Assembly (NCBI GenBank): GCA_946885815.1
Contig: CAMPHE010000011.1
Location: 1-13,882 of the forward strand
DNA from: an uncultured Arenimonas sp.
GTDB taxonomy: Bacteria; Pseudomonadota; Gammaproteobacteria; Xanthomonadales; Xanthomonadaceae
Reading direction: 5' to 3'
Length of the DNA: 13,882 nt
A program made the translations under genes and the position numbers. This document shows, one piece after another, positions 1 to 9,704 of this stretch; positions within the stretch are counted from its first letter, which is position 1, and the number at the start of each line of letters is the position of its first letter. A model generated the notes under the pieces. The model saw nothing but the letters and a program-made list of their open reading frames with translations, searched no databases and was not told the origin of the DNA.

Positions 1-2268
<2,268 letters not shown>

Positions 2269-2312
2269 AGGCCGCGGGCGTGGACCACCGCTCCCGGTCG
2301 GCGAAGAAGAGC

Positions 2313-2405
2313 TCTCGACGCGGATCACGCGGATCGACGCGGATAGGGCGGGGCCTTGACCCGGGGAAGCTCGATCCGCGCACATCCGCGTAATCCGCGT
2401 CGAGA
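2313..2405. repeat. REP-like inverted repeat built from ACGCGGAT units
   Basis: Two 32-base arms, 2313-2344 and 2374-2405, are reverse complements at 28 of 32 positions, around a 29-base loop. Each arm holds three spaced copies or near-copies of the octamer ACGCGGAT (left arm) or ATCCGCGT (right arm). The outer 13 bases of each arm are perfectly paired. The element sits 44 bases after the tgt stop, in the tgt-yajC gap. There is no U-rich tail, so it is not a standard terminator. Similar ATCCGCGT-type interspersed repeats are, from memory, common in environmental proteobacteria; the copy number in this genome cannot be judged here. Confidence 0.8.
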
Positions 2406-2408
2406 AGG

Positions 2409-2462
2409 CCGACTCCGGCCCGAGGCCGGCGGTCCGCCGGGCGCGATTCGGGCCGGAGCCGG
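2409..2462. repeat. GC-rich nested hairpin directly before the yajC -10 box
   Basis: Bases 2409-2423 pair with 2448-2462 at 14 of 15 positions. The loop contains a second perfect dyad, CCGGCGG at 2426-2432 and CCGCCGG at 2434-2440. The structure starts four bases after the REP-like repeat and ends at the base before TATACT (2463), so it covers the place where a -35 box would lie. It could end tgt transcription or affect the sec promoter. No U-tract is present, so neither role is shown. Confidence 0.55.
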
Positions 2463-2468
2463 TATACT
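2463..2468 (+). promoter_or_regulatory. Probable -10 box (TATACT) for yajC-secD-secF
   Basis: TATACT at 2463-2468 matches five of six bases of TATAAT and lies 34 bases before the yajC ATG. This puts the predicted start near 2475 with a leader of about 28 bases. No recognisable -35 box is present at 16-18 bases upstream; that stretch is GC-rich hairpin DNA. A separate promoter is sensible because 234 bases and two hairpin elements separate tgt from yajC. Confidence 0.45.
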
Positions 2469-2502
2469 GCCGCGCTTGCCGTTGAACGGAATCTCCAAGT
2501 CC

Positions 2503-2844
2503 ATGTCCATGCTCGATTTCCTGATTTCCCCGGCCGCGGCCCAGACCGCCGGCCAGGCCGCCGCGCCGAGCCCGATCCCCAGTTTCGTGCTGATGGGCGT
2601 CATCTTCCTCGGCATGTATTTCCTGCTGTTCCGGCCGCAGATGAAGCGCGCCAAGGAGCACCGCGAGCTGGTCGCCAAGCTGCAGAAGGGCGACGAGGTG
2701 CTGACGAGCGGCGGCATGGCCGGCCGCATCGAGGACCTCGGCGAAAGCTTCGTGACCGTCGAGATCGCCGACCGGGTCAGCATCAAGGTCCAGCGCGGCG
2801 CCATCACCGCGGTGCTGCCCAAGGGCACGTTGAAGTCCGCCTGA
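2503..2844 (+). CDS. yajC: Preprotein translocase subunit YajC
   Basis: Small inner-membrane protein of the SecDF-YajC complex that assists Sec-dependent export. The 113-residue product has a short Ala-rich N-terminal stretch, one membrane helix at about 27-43, the typical FRPQMKR segment right after it (43-49), and a cytoplasmic domain with GDEVLTSGG (63-71). E. coli YajC is about 110 residues. The ATG at 2503 gives the family N-terminus MSMLDFLISPAAAQ; a second ATG at 2509 is also possible. The open frame continues upstream into the hairpin elements and past the -10 box, so those earlier starts are unlikely. It is first in yajC-secD-secF, with 56 bases to secD. Confidence 0.95.
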   Translation: MSMLDFLISPAAAQTAGQAAAPSPIPSFVLMGVIFLGMYFLLFRPQMKRAKEHRELVAKLQKGDEVLTSGGMAGRIEDLGESFVTVEIADRVSIKVQRGAITAVLPKGTLKSA

Positions 2845-2900
2845 CCGCCCCCCATCCGTATCCACCACGGTCCTGACGGGGCCGCTACCGGTTGTCGCCC

Positions 2901-4778
2901 ATGCTCCAGTACGCCACGTGGAAATACGTCGTCGCCGCGATCGTGATCGCGCTGTCGGTGTTCTACTCGCTGCCCAATCTCTATCCGAAGGACCCGGCGG
3001 TGCAGGTCGCCGCCAATCGCGGCAGCGTCGTCGACGACGCGCTGGTGCAGCGCACGAAAGCGGCGCTGTCGCAGGCGGAGCTCGTGGCGAAATCGGTGGC
3101 GATCGAAGGTGACCACCTGCTCGTGCGCGCCGCCGACGCGGCGACGCAGGCCGAGATCTCCGACCTGCTGCGCGAGCAGTTCGACCGCCAGTACACCGTG
3201 GCGCTGAGTTCGGCGACGACGGTGCCGCGCTGGCTGTCGATGTTCGGCGCCCGGCCGATGTCGCTGGGCCTCGACCTGCAGGGCGGCGTGCAGTTCCTGC
3301 TGCAGGTCGACCGCGATGCGGCGATCGAGAAGCGCGCCAACGGTTACGCAGAGCAGGTGGCGGCGGTGCTGCGCGACGGCGACCTGCCGTACTCCAGCGT
3401 GGCGCGCACGCCCGACGGCATCGAGGTGCTGCTCGAGGACGCTTCGGACATGACGCGTGTCCGCGCCGCGCTCGGCCAGCAGGTGCCCGACCTGGAGCTG
3501 GTGGTCGACGGCAACCGGGCCGACCGCCTCGTCGCGCGCATGACGCCGGCGCTGGTCACGACGATCATGGACCAGGCGATCGACCAGAACCGCACGACCC
3601 TCGAGAACCGCATCAACAGCCTCGGTGTCGGCGAGCAGGTGATCCAGCGCCAGGGCGAGGCCCGCATCGCGGTGCAGCTGCCGGGCGTGCAGGACACCGC
3701 CGAGGCGCGCCGCCTGATCGGCGCCACCGCCACGCTCGAATATCGCCACGTGGTCGATTACGGCCTGCAGGCGATGGAAGCCGCGCGCACCGGCGTCGTG
3801 CCGCCGACCGCGCTGCTCTACTACTCGCGCGAACTCGGCCCGGACGGCAAGCCGCGCCCGATCCTGCTGTCGCGTCGCGTCATCGTGTCCGGCGACCAGC
3901 TGGTGAACGCCTCGGCGATGCCCGACGCGCAGTCCGGCACGCCGGCGGTGTCGATCGAGCTCAACAACGTAGGCGGCGCGCGGATGCTCGCGCACACCCG
4001 CGAGAACGTCGGCCAGCTGATGGCGGCGGTGTTCATCGAGACGATCCCGGAAGTGTCGATCGTCGACGGCGAGGAAGTGCTGACCTCGCGCACGCAGGCC
4101 GAGGTGATCAACGCCGCGCGGCTGCAGGGCGTGTTCGGCAAGAACTTCCAGACCACCGGCCTCGACGGCATGGAGGAAGCGACGACGCTCGCCCGCCTGC
4201 TGCGCGCCGGTTCGCTGGCGGCGCCGATGGTGATCGTCGAGGAGCGCATCATCGGGCCGAGCCTCGGCGCCGAGAACATCGAGCGCGGCATCATGGCGGT
4301 GACGTGGTCGTTCGGCTTCGTGCTGATCTTCTTCCTCGTCTACTACAAGATGTTCGGCATCGTCACCAACCTGGCGCTGCTGCTGAACCTGCTGATGGTG
4401 GTGGCGGTGATGTCGGTGATCGGGGCGACGCTGTCGCTGCCCGGCCTGGCCGGCATCGCGCTCACGGTCGGCATGTCGGTCGACGCCAACGTGCTGATCA
4501 ACGAGCGCATCCGCGAGGAGCTGCGCAACGGCAACTCGCCGCTGATGAGCATCGTCAACGGCTACGACAAGGCGTCCGGCACGATCGCCGACGCCAACGT
4601 CACGGCGCTGCTGGCCGGCATCGCGATGGCGGTGTTCGGGTCCGGCGCGATCCGCGGCTTCGGCATCACGCTGATCATCGGCATCCTGACCTCGATGTAC
4701 ACCGCGGTGTCCGTGTCGCGCGGCATCGCCACCCTGATCTACGGCAAGCGCAAGAAGCTCGCCACGGTCTCGATCTGA
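2901..4778 (+). CDS. secD: Protein translocase subunit SecD
   Basis: RND-family inner-membrane protein that, with SecF, uses the proton gradient to help pull exported proteins across from the periplasmic side. The 625-residue product has an N-terminal membrane helix (about 9-27), the LGLDLQGG motif (122-129), a large periplasmic region, and a C-terminal bundle of membrane helices (about 455-615). In that bundle, GMSVDANVLINERI holds Asp528, probably matching the functionally important E. coli Asp519. The ATG at 2901 gives MLQYATWKY, close to related SecD N-termini. An in-frame TTG at 2892 is possible but less likely. No strong ribosome binding site was seen. SecF follows after 12 bases. A very long antisense open frame covers this gene but is only a composition effect. 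Confidence 0.97.
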   Translation: MLQYATWKYVVAAIVIALSVFYSLPNLYPKDPAVQVAANRGSVVDDALVQRTKAALSQAELVAKSVAIEGDHLLVRAADAATQAEISDLLREQFDRQYTVALSSATTVPRWLSMFGARPMSLGLDLQGGVQFLLQVDRDAAIEKRANGYAEQVAAVLRDGDLPYSSVARTPDGIEVLLEDASDMTRVRAALGQQVPDLELVVDGNRADRLVARMTPALVTTIMDQAIDQNRTTLENRINSLGVGEQVIQRQGEARIAVQLPGVQDTAEARRLIGATATLEYRHVVDYGLQAMEAARTGVVPPTALLYYSRELGPDGKPRPILLSRRVIVSGDQLVNASAMPDAQSGTPAVSIELNNVGGARMLAHTRENVGQLMAAVFIETIPEVSIVDGEEVLTSRTQAEVINAARLQGVFGKNFQTTGLDGMEEATTLARLLRAGSLAAPMVIVEERIIGPSLGAENIERGIMAVTWSFGFVLIFFLVYYKMFGIVTNLALLLNLLMVVAVMSVIGATLSLPGLAGIALTVGMSVDANVLINERIREELRNGNSPLMSIVNGYDKASGTIADANVTALLAGIAMAVFGSGAIRGFGITLIIGILTSMYTAVSVSRGIATLIYGKRKKLATVSI

Positions 4779-4790
4779 GGATTGACGGAA

Positions 4791-5756
4791 ATGGAACTGT
4801 TCCCGTCCGACAGCAACATCGACTTCATGCGGGCCCGCCGCGTGACGACGGCGGTGTTCGCCGCTTTCGTGCTCGCCGCGGTCGCACTGCTCGCGGTGCG
4901 CGGCTTCAACTTCGCGCTCGACTTCACCGGCGGCGCGGTCGTGGAGGTCGAGTTCGAGAAGCCGGTCGACGTCGAGGACGTGCGCCAGCGGCTCGCCGCC
5001 GCGGGCATCGAGAACCCGGTCGTGCAGTCCTACGGTTCGGGCAACGACATCGCGGTGCGCATGCAGCCGCCGGAAGTCGCGGATGGCCAGCCGGTCGCGG
5101 CCGAATCGACGTCGAAGCTCGGCGCCGACATCCTCGCGGCGATGCAGATGCCGGACAACCCCGGCCGCGTCGTGCGCGCCGACGTCGTCGGCCCGCAGAT
5201 CGGCGACGAGCTCGCGATCAACGGCGCGCTCGCCGCGGCGTTCGTGATCATCGGCTTCCTCGCGTACATCTGGATCCGTTTCGAGATCAAGTTCGCGATG
5301 GCGGCGGTGCTGTCGACGTTCGGCGACATGCTGATCGTCTGCGGCTGGTTCGCGCTGAGCCAGCACGAATTCGACCTGACGGTGCTCGCCGGCATCCTGT
5401 CGGTGATGGGCTTCTCGATCAACGACAAGATCGTCGTGTTCGACCGCGTCCGCGAGAACTTCCGCACGCTCAGCAAGGTGCCGCCGATCGAGGTGCTGAA
5501 CCGCTCGATCAACCAGACGCTGTCGCGCACGATCATCACTTCGTTCGTCGCGTTCCTGACGGTGGTGGCGCTGTACCTGTACGGCGGCAATTCGCTGAAG
5601 GGCATGGCCGAGTCGCAGATGATCGGCATCGTGGTCGGCACGCTGTCGTCGATCCTGGTCGCCTGCCCGCTGCTGCTGAGCTTCGGCGTGACGAAGCAGG
5701 ACCTGCTGCCGAAGGCGCGCGACGCGCTCGACGCCGAGCTCGCTCGCAGGCCGTGA
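4791..5756 (+). CDS. secF: Protein translocase subunit SecF
   Basis: Partner of SecD in the auxiliary Sec complex. The 321-residue product has a first membrane helix at about 18-36, the LDFTGG motif (43-48), a periplasmic domain, and a C-terminal bundle with GFSINDKIVVFDRVREN. Asp212 in that motif corresponds to the conserved Asp213 of E. coli. The ATG at 4791 has GAGG at 4777-4780 upstream, at a usable distance. A TTG at 4782 sits too close to that site and is rejected as the start. E. coli SecF is 323 residues, so the gene is full length. It closes the yajC-secD-secF unit. Confidence 0.97.
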   Translation: MELFPSDSNIDFMRARRVTTAVFAAFVLAAVALLAVRGFNFALDFTGGAVVEVEFEKPVDVEDVRQRLAAAGIENPVVQSYGSGNDIAVRMQPPEVADGQPVAAESTSKLGADILAAMQMPDNPGRVVRADVVGPQIGDELAINGALAAAFVIIGFLAYIWIRFEIKFAMAAVLSTFGDMLIVCGWFALSQHEFDLTVLAGILSVMGFSINDKIVVFDRVRENFRTLSKVPPIEVLNRSINQTLSRTIITSFVAFLTVVALYLYGGNSLKGMAESQMIGIVVGTLSSILVACPLLLSFGVTKQDLLPKARDALDAELARRP

Positions 5757-5783
5757 TCCCGGCTGGTCGCCGGTATTACCCCA

Positions 5784-5867
5784 CGATTCGCGCGGAGCGC
5801 GAATCGCGGGCCCCGCGGCCTCGGCTTTCCTGACCCCGCGCCTTCGGCGCGCCCCCCGACACGGGGG
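5784..5867. terminator. Cluster of three perfect hairpins after secF
   Basis: Three short perfect hairpins, each with a three-base loop, follow the secF stop: CGATTCGCGC at 5784-5793 pairs with 5797-5806 (10 bp), CGCGCC at 5837-5842 pairs with 5846-5851 (6 bp), and CCCCCG at 5853-5858 pairs with 5862-5867 (6 bp). None is followed by a run of T. They may act as a 3'-end or termination region for the sec operon, as GC-rich genomes often lack U-tracts, but this is inferred from position. Confidence 0.4.
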
Positions 5868-5884
5868 CTCTCCGCCTCCAGCCT

Positions 5885-5920
5885 CCCGAGGGTTGCCCGA
5901 AGATCGACCGCTTCCTCGGG
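5885..5920. promoter_or_regulatory. Inverted repeat upstream of the winged-helix gene, possible operator
   Basis: CCCGAGG at 5885-5891 and CCTCGGG at 5914-5920 are exact reverse complements separated by 22 bases, ending 12 bases before the regulator's ATG. Arms of about three helical turns centre-to-centre could bind a dimeric regulator, possibly the adjacent gene's own product. The GGGTAGG at 5918-5924 partly overlaps the right arm and can serve as the ribosome binding site, so folding of the leader could also affect translation. The function is a guess. Confidence 0.3.
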
Positions 5921-5932
5921 TAGGCTTTCGTG

Positions 5933-7039
5933 ATGGCCGATCTCTATCGCTTCGGGAATTTCGTCGTGGACGCGCGCGAGCGGCGGCTGCTGGCCGGGGA
6001 TGCGCCGGTCGAGGTCAGCGCGCGGTATTTCGATGCGCTGTTGCTGCTCGTCGGCGAAGCGGGGCGGCTGGTGTCGAAAGAGCGGTTCATGGCCGAGGTG
6101 TGGCAGGGGATGCCGGTCACCGACGAGGCGCTGACGCAGTGCATCCGCTCGCTGCGGCGCGCGCTGGGGGACAGTGCGACGCAGCCGCGTTTCATCGAGA
6201 CGGTGCCGAAGCACGGGTACCGGTTCGTCGCCGACGTGGAATCGCCGGCGTCCGATCACGTCGTGTCGGCACCGGTCACGGTTTCGCCGGCAGTCCGCGA
6301 GCGCTCGCCGGCGCCGGGCGGGCCGGCGTCGATGCCGCCCGCGCCCGCCAGCCGATGGTTGCTGCTCGGCGCGGCCGGGACGCTCGGGGCGGGATTCGCC
6401 GGCCTGATCGGCGGCGTGCTGTTCGGGTTCGCCGGCGCGGCACAGCCCTCCGGAGCCGGCGCGGCGTCGATCCTCGTCGTGCTCGTCTGCCTCACGGTGC
6501 TCGTGGCGCTCATCGGCGGCGCCGCGGTCGCGTTCGGCATCGCCGTCCTCGCGCGCGACCTCGCGCGGCCGTGGCGCCACGCGATCCCGGCCGGCGCGGT
6601 CGGCGGCCTCGCGGTCGGCGCGGTGGTGAAGCTGCTCGGGCTCGACGCCTTCGAACTTTTGCTCGGCCAGTCGCCCGGCGACATCACCGGTGCACTCGAG
6701 GGCTTCGCGCTCGGTGCGGCGGCCGGGACGGGGCTGTGGCTCGCGGGGCGCGGCCGCGCGGTGTCGCCGCGGCGCGTCGTGGTGACGGCGGGCTTCAGCG
6801 GAGCGCTCGCCGGCGCGCTGATTCCGCTCCTCGGGGGCCGGCTGATGGCCGGCAGTCTCGATCAGCTGGCCCGGACGTTCCCCGATTCGAGGCTACGCTT
6901 CGATGCGCTCGGGGCGCTGTTCGGCGAGCACGGCCTGGGCCGCGTCGCCGAAGCGGCGACGGGAAGCCTCGAGGGTGCGCTGTTCGCCGCCTGTCTCGCC
7001 GGCGCGATGGCCGCCGCGTTTCAGAAGGCGGACGCGTAG
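5933..7039 (+). CDS. CadC-like winged-helix regulator fused to a polytopic membrane domain
   Basis: Predicted membrane-bound transcription regulator of 368 residues. Residues 1-104 form an OmpR/CadC-type winged helix: [18 protein letters not shown], then [16 protein letters not shown], then the wing ending [13 protein letters not shown] Pro/Ala-rich linker (105-140) leads to about six Gly/Ala-rich hydrophobic segments, near 141-168, 177-206, 215-237, 251-272, 280-306 and 343-363. Classical CadC proteins have a single helix and a periplasmic sensor. Here no large periplasmic domain is visible, and I do not recognise the membrane part. ATG 5933 is chosen over the adjacent GTG 5930 because GGGTAGG lies eight bases upstream. 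The 3' end overlaps suhB tail-to-tail by 19 bases. Target genes and signal are unknown. Confidence 0.85.
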   Translation: MADLYRFGNFVVDARERRLLAGDAPVEVSARYFDALLLLVGEAGRLVSKERFMAEVWQGMPVTDEALTQCIRSLRRALGDSATQPRFIETVPKHGYRFVADVESPASDHVVSAPVTVSPAVRERSPAPGGPASMPPAPASRWLLLGAAGTLGAGFAGLIGGVLFGFAGAAQPSGAGAASILVVLVCLTVLVALIGGAAVAFGIAVLARDLARPWRHAIPAGAVGGLAVGAVVKLLGLDAFELLLGQSPGDITGALEGFALGAAAGTGLWLAGRGRAVSPRRVVVTAGFSGALAGALIPLLGGRLMAGSLDQLARTFPDSRLRFDALGALFGEHGLGRVAEAATGSLEGALFAACLAGAMAAAFQKADA

Positions 7040-7830
7040 CCGCTGGCGACGATGGCCTTCTGGAGGGCGTCGCTGATCTTCAGGTTGCCGGCGACCAGCT
7101 GGGTGGAGGCGCCGTCGGTGAGCAGGCGTTCGGCGCGGCCCTGGAAGTCGCAGACGCGGCCGCCGGCCTCGCGCACCAGCAGCATGCCGGCGGCGATGTC
7201 CCATGGCTTCACGCCGGCCTCGAAGTAGGCGTCGGCGCGGCCGCAGGCCACCCACGCCAGGTCGAGCGCCGCCGAACCCGTGCGGCGCACGTCCTCGGCC
7301 TGCGCCAGCAGCTTGCCGATGCAGTCGAGGTGCGGTTGCAGGCGGGCGCGTTCGCGCGGCGGGAAGCCGGTGACCAGCAGCGCGCCGCCGAGGTCCTTGC
7401 GCTCGGCGACCCGGATCTTGCGGTCGTTGAGCAGCGCGCCGGCGCCGCGCGAAGCGGTGAACAGCTCGTTGCGCAGGGGGTCGAACACGACGCCATGCAG
7501 CGGCTCGCCGTTCTCGACCAGCGCGATGGACACGCAGAAATGCGGCAGCCCGCGCAGGAAGTTCGACGTGCCGTCCAGCGGATCGATCACGAACGTCTGC
7601 CGGCCCTTGCCGACCGCGCCGGATTCCTCGCCGAGGATGCCGGCCTCGGGAAACGCCCGGCGCAGCTCGCGTATGATCTCGGCCTCGGCCTGCGAGTCGA
7701 CCTCGCTGGCGTAATCCTGCTTCGACTTCTCGAACACGTTCAGCGCATCGAGCTTGCCGATGTGGCGCAGGATCAGGTTGCCGGCGGATCGGGCCGCCTT
7801 GACCATGACGTTGACGACAGGTTTTTGCAT
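7021..7830 (-). CDS. suhB: Inositol-1-monophosphatase family protein SuhB
   Basis: Mg2+-dependent phosphatase of the FIG superfamily, 269 residues. The metal-site motifs are complete: GEES (67-70, with Glu68/Glu69), DPLDGTSNF (83-91, with Asp83 and Asp86) and PWDIAAG (209-215, with Asp211). E. coli SuhB (267 residues) dephosphorylates inositol phosphates and also acts in rRNA transcription antitermination complexes. The equivalent role here is inferred from similarity. The ATG at 7830 gives [14 protein letters not shown], matching xanthomonad SuhB as I recall it; a later Met at residue 9 is less likely. It is divergent from trmJ with a 104-base gap that carries a probable promoter, and its last 19 bases overlap the end of the winged-helix gene. 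Confidence 0.94.
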   Translation of the reverse strand: MQKPVVNVMVKAARSAGNLILRHIGKLDALNVFEKSKQDYASEVDSQAEAEIIRELRRAFPEAGILGEESGAVGKGRQTFVIDPLDGTSNFLRGLPHFCVSIALVENGEPLHGVVFDPLRNELFTASRGAGALLNDRKIRVAERKDLGGALLVTGFPPRERARLQPHLDCIGKLLAQAEDVRRTGSAALDLAWVACGRADAYFEAGVKPWDIAAGMLLVREAGGRVCDFQGRAERLLTDGASTQLVAGNLKISDALQKAIVASGYASAF

Positions 7831-7896
7831 GGGCCCGCCCGGATGAACGCTGGATTGGATGAAGAACGAGGGGCCGGTCGGTGCCGGCGCGGGGCG

Positions 7897-7905
7897 ATTC
7901 TAGCA
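7897..7905 (-). promoter_or_regulatory. Probable extended -10 promoter element for suhB
   Basis: On the minus strand the sequence reads TGCTAGAAT: TAGAAT (five of six matches to TATAAT) preceded by the TGn of an extended -10. The predicted start is near 7890, leaving a leader of about 60 bases before the suhB ATG at 7830. No good -35 box was found, which an extended -10 can tolerate. I could not identify a convincing promoter for the divergent trmJ. Confidence 0.5.
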
Positions 7906-7934
7906 GGTCGCTCCCGGGCCGAACCCGCGACACG

Positions 7935-8702
7935 ATGAACGCGACGCTGTCCAATATCCGCATCGTGCTGGTCGGCACGCAGCACCCCGGGAACATCGGT
8001 TCGGCCGCCCGGGCGATGAAGACGATGGGCCTGCGCACGCTGCATCTGGTCGAACCGGAACGGTTCCCCGACCCCGACGCGTCGATGCTCGCCGCCGGCG
8101 CTGACGACGTGCTGGAAGCCGCCGGCATCCATGGCGACCTCGATGCCGCGCTCGGCGGCTGTCGGCTGGTGCTCGGCACCAGCGCCCGCCGTCGCCATGT
8201 GCCGATGCCCGAGCTCAGCCCGCGCCAGGCCGCGCGACGCCTCGTCGAGGCCGCGGCGGCCGGCCCGGTCGCGCTGGTCTTCGGCCGCGAACGCACCGGG
8301 CTGGAGAACCACGAACTGCAGCGCTGCCATGCCTCGGTCGGCATCCCGGCCGATCCGGCGTACAGCTCGCTGAATCTCGCCGCCGCGGTGCAGGTGCTCG
8401 CGTACGAGATCCGGCTGGCGGCTCTGGGCGACGAAGCCGGTGCGCTGTCCGGGGCGGCCCCGCGCCCCGAGCCCGAAGAGCCGCCGGCGACCGCCGACGA
8501 GCTGGAGCGACTGTTCGGGCACCTCGACCAGGCGCTCGCCGACATCGATTTCCACAAGGGGAAGCCGCCCGGGATGGTGATGGCCCGGCTGCGGCGCCTG
8601 TACCTGCGTGCGGGGCTCGATACGCGCGAGGTGAAGATCCTGCGCGGCATCCTCAGCGAGGCGCAGCGGATGGCCCGGTTGGCCGCCGGCCGGGCGGGCT
8701 AG
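7935..8702 (+). CDS. trmJ: tRNA (Cm32/Um32) 2'-O-methyltransferase TrmJ
   Basis: SPOUT-class methyltransferase that methylates the ribose of nucleotide 32 in the tRNA anticodon loop, using S-adenosylmethionine. The 255-residue product has VLVGTQHPGNIGSAARAM (11-28), ALVFGRERTGLENHEL (113-128) and the knot segment IPADPAYSSLNLAAAVQVL (137-155), followed by a C-terminal helical extension of about 90 residues. E. coli TrmJ is about 246 residues. The ATG at 7935 is chosen because the open frame upstream runs through the suhB leader and has no homology to the family. No clear ribosome binding site is visible. It is divergent from suhB. Confidence 0.94.
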   Translation: MNATLSNIRIVLVGTQHPGNIGSAARAMKTMGLRTLHLVEPERFPDPDASMLAAGADDVLEAAGIHGDLDAALGGCRLVLGTSARRRHVPMPELSPRQAARRLVEAAAAGPVALVFGRERTGLENHELQRCHASVGIPADPAYSSLNLAAAVQVLAYEIRLAALGDEAGALSGAAPRPEPEEPPATADELERLFGHLDQALADIDFHKGKPPGMVMARLRRLYLRAGLDTREVKILRGILSEAQRMARLAAGRAG

Positions 8703-8765
8703 CTGGCGCGGTTTTCACAGGCCGCATACAGTGTGGCCGCTGACCCCGCCGAGTCCCGAACCCCC

Positions 8766-9704
8766 GTGACGTTCCTCGCCACCAGCACCGCGCGCCGTCG
8801 GCTGTGGCTGACGTCGCTGATGATCGTGATCCTGCCGTTGCTCGGCGGCACCGCCGCGGCCGCCGACGGCGTGCTCGTCCTCGGCCGCATCAGCGACGAT
8901 CCGCGACGGCATTACGAGCAGCTGCGGCCGTTGCTGGACTACGTCGTACCGCGGATGTCGTCGGTGGGGATCCACGAGGGCCGCGTCCTGATGGCGCGCG
9001 ACCCGCAGCAGATGATGAGCTACCTGCGTCGCGGCAAGGTCGACTGGGTCACCGAGACGCCGGGCACCGGCCTGCTGCTCGCCGACCGCGCCGGGGCCCG
9101 CGTGCTGCTGCTCACCGAGCGCGCCGGCGCGCGCGAATACCGCAGCGTCATCTTCACCCGGCGCGACAGCGGCATCACCGAACTGCCGCAGCTGCTCGGA
9201 CGGACGATCGCCTTCCAGTCGCCGTCGTCCACCAGCGCCTACCTCGTGCCGGCGATGGCCCTGCGCGAGCACGGCCTGCCGATGAGCCTGATGGTGTCGC
9301 CGCTGGAAGACGCCGACCCCGGCAGCGTCGGCTACGTGTTCGCCAATACCGACACGAACCTCGCCGCCTGGGTGCACAAGGGCCTGGTCGACGCCGGCGG
9401 GTTCAGCGACCAGGACTGGGCATCGCTGCAGCGCGTGTCCGAATCGTTCCGCCGCGACCTGGTGATCGTGCACACCACCGCACCCGTGCCCCGCGCGATG
9501 GAAGTGGTCGCCGGCAACATGAAGCCGGAAGTCGCCGCGCGCCTGAAGGAAGTGCTGCTGGGCGCGAGCGAGGATCCGCAGGCGAGCGACGCGCTGCGGC
9601 AGTTCTTCCGCACGACCGGATTCTACGAATCGGACGCCGCGATCGACCGCGCGCTGGACGAACTGCGGCGCGACGCCCGCGACGTGCGCGAGGCGCTGGA
9701 ATGA
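8766..9704 (+). CDS. Secreted PhnD-like phosphate/phosphonate-type binding protein
   Basis: Periplasmic solute-binding protein of the PhnD family, 312 residues from the GTG at 8766. An Arg-rich n-region (8-12), a hydrophobic core (about 13-28) and AAAADG give a signal peptide, probably cut near residue 33. The family signature SPSSTSAYLVPA (152-163) and the preceding LLGRTIAFQ are clear; DWVTETPG (93-100) lies in the first lobe. Two later hallmarks of ABC-transport use are missing: no permease or ATPase gene is nearby. Its stop overlaps the start of a GGDEF-EAL gene as ATGA, so a sensory role is more likely than uptake. A GTG at 8733 would add 11 residues before the Arg-rich region and is less likely. 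The ligand is unknown. Confidence 0.88.
   Translation: MTFLATSTARRRLWLTSLMIVILPLLGGTAAAADGVLVLGRISDDPRRHYEQLRPLLDYVVPRMSSVGIHEGRVLMARDPQQMMSYLRRGKVDWVTETPGTGLLLADRAGARVLLLTERAGAREYRSVIFTRRDSGITELPQLLGRTIAFQSPSSTSAYLVPAMALREHGLPMSLMVSPLEDADPGSVGYVFANTDTNLAAWVHKGLVDAGGFSDQDWASLQRVSESFRRDLVIVHTTAPVPRAMEVVAGNMKPEVAARLKEVLLGASEDPQASDALRQFFRTTGFYESDAAIDRALDELRRDARDVREALE

Noticed and set aside
2325..5366. A 1013-residue open frame on the minus strand across yajC, secD and secF
   Set aside because: It is antisense to three clearly identified genes, is rich in Arg, His, Asp and Gln as expected for a GC-rich shadow frame, and has no recognisable domain.
8733..8765. Longer N-terminus of the PhnD-like protein from a GTG at 8733
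   Set aside because: It would place 11 extra residues ahead of a normal signal peptide n-region and lacks a ribosome binding site. The GTG at 8766 gives a normal signal peptide.
8804..9700. In-frame upstream extension of the GGDEF-EAL protein to about 1000 residues
   Set aside because: The upstream part is the PhnD-like gene read in the wrong frame. The ATG at 9701 overlaps that gene's stop and gives a proper first membrane helix.
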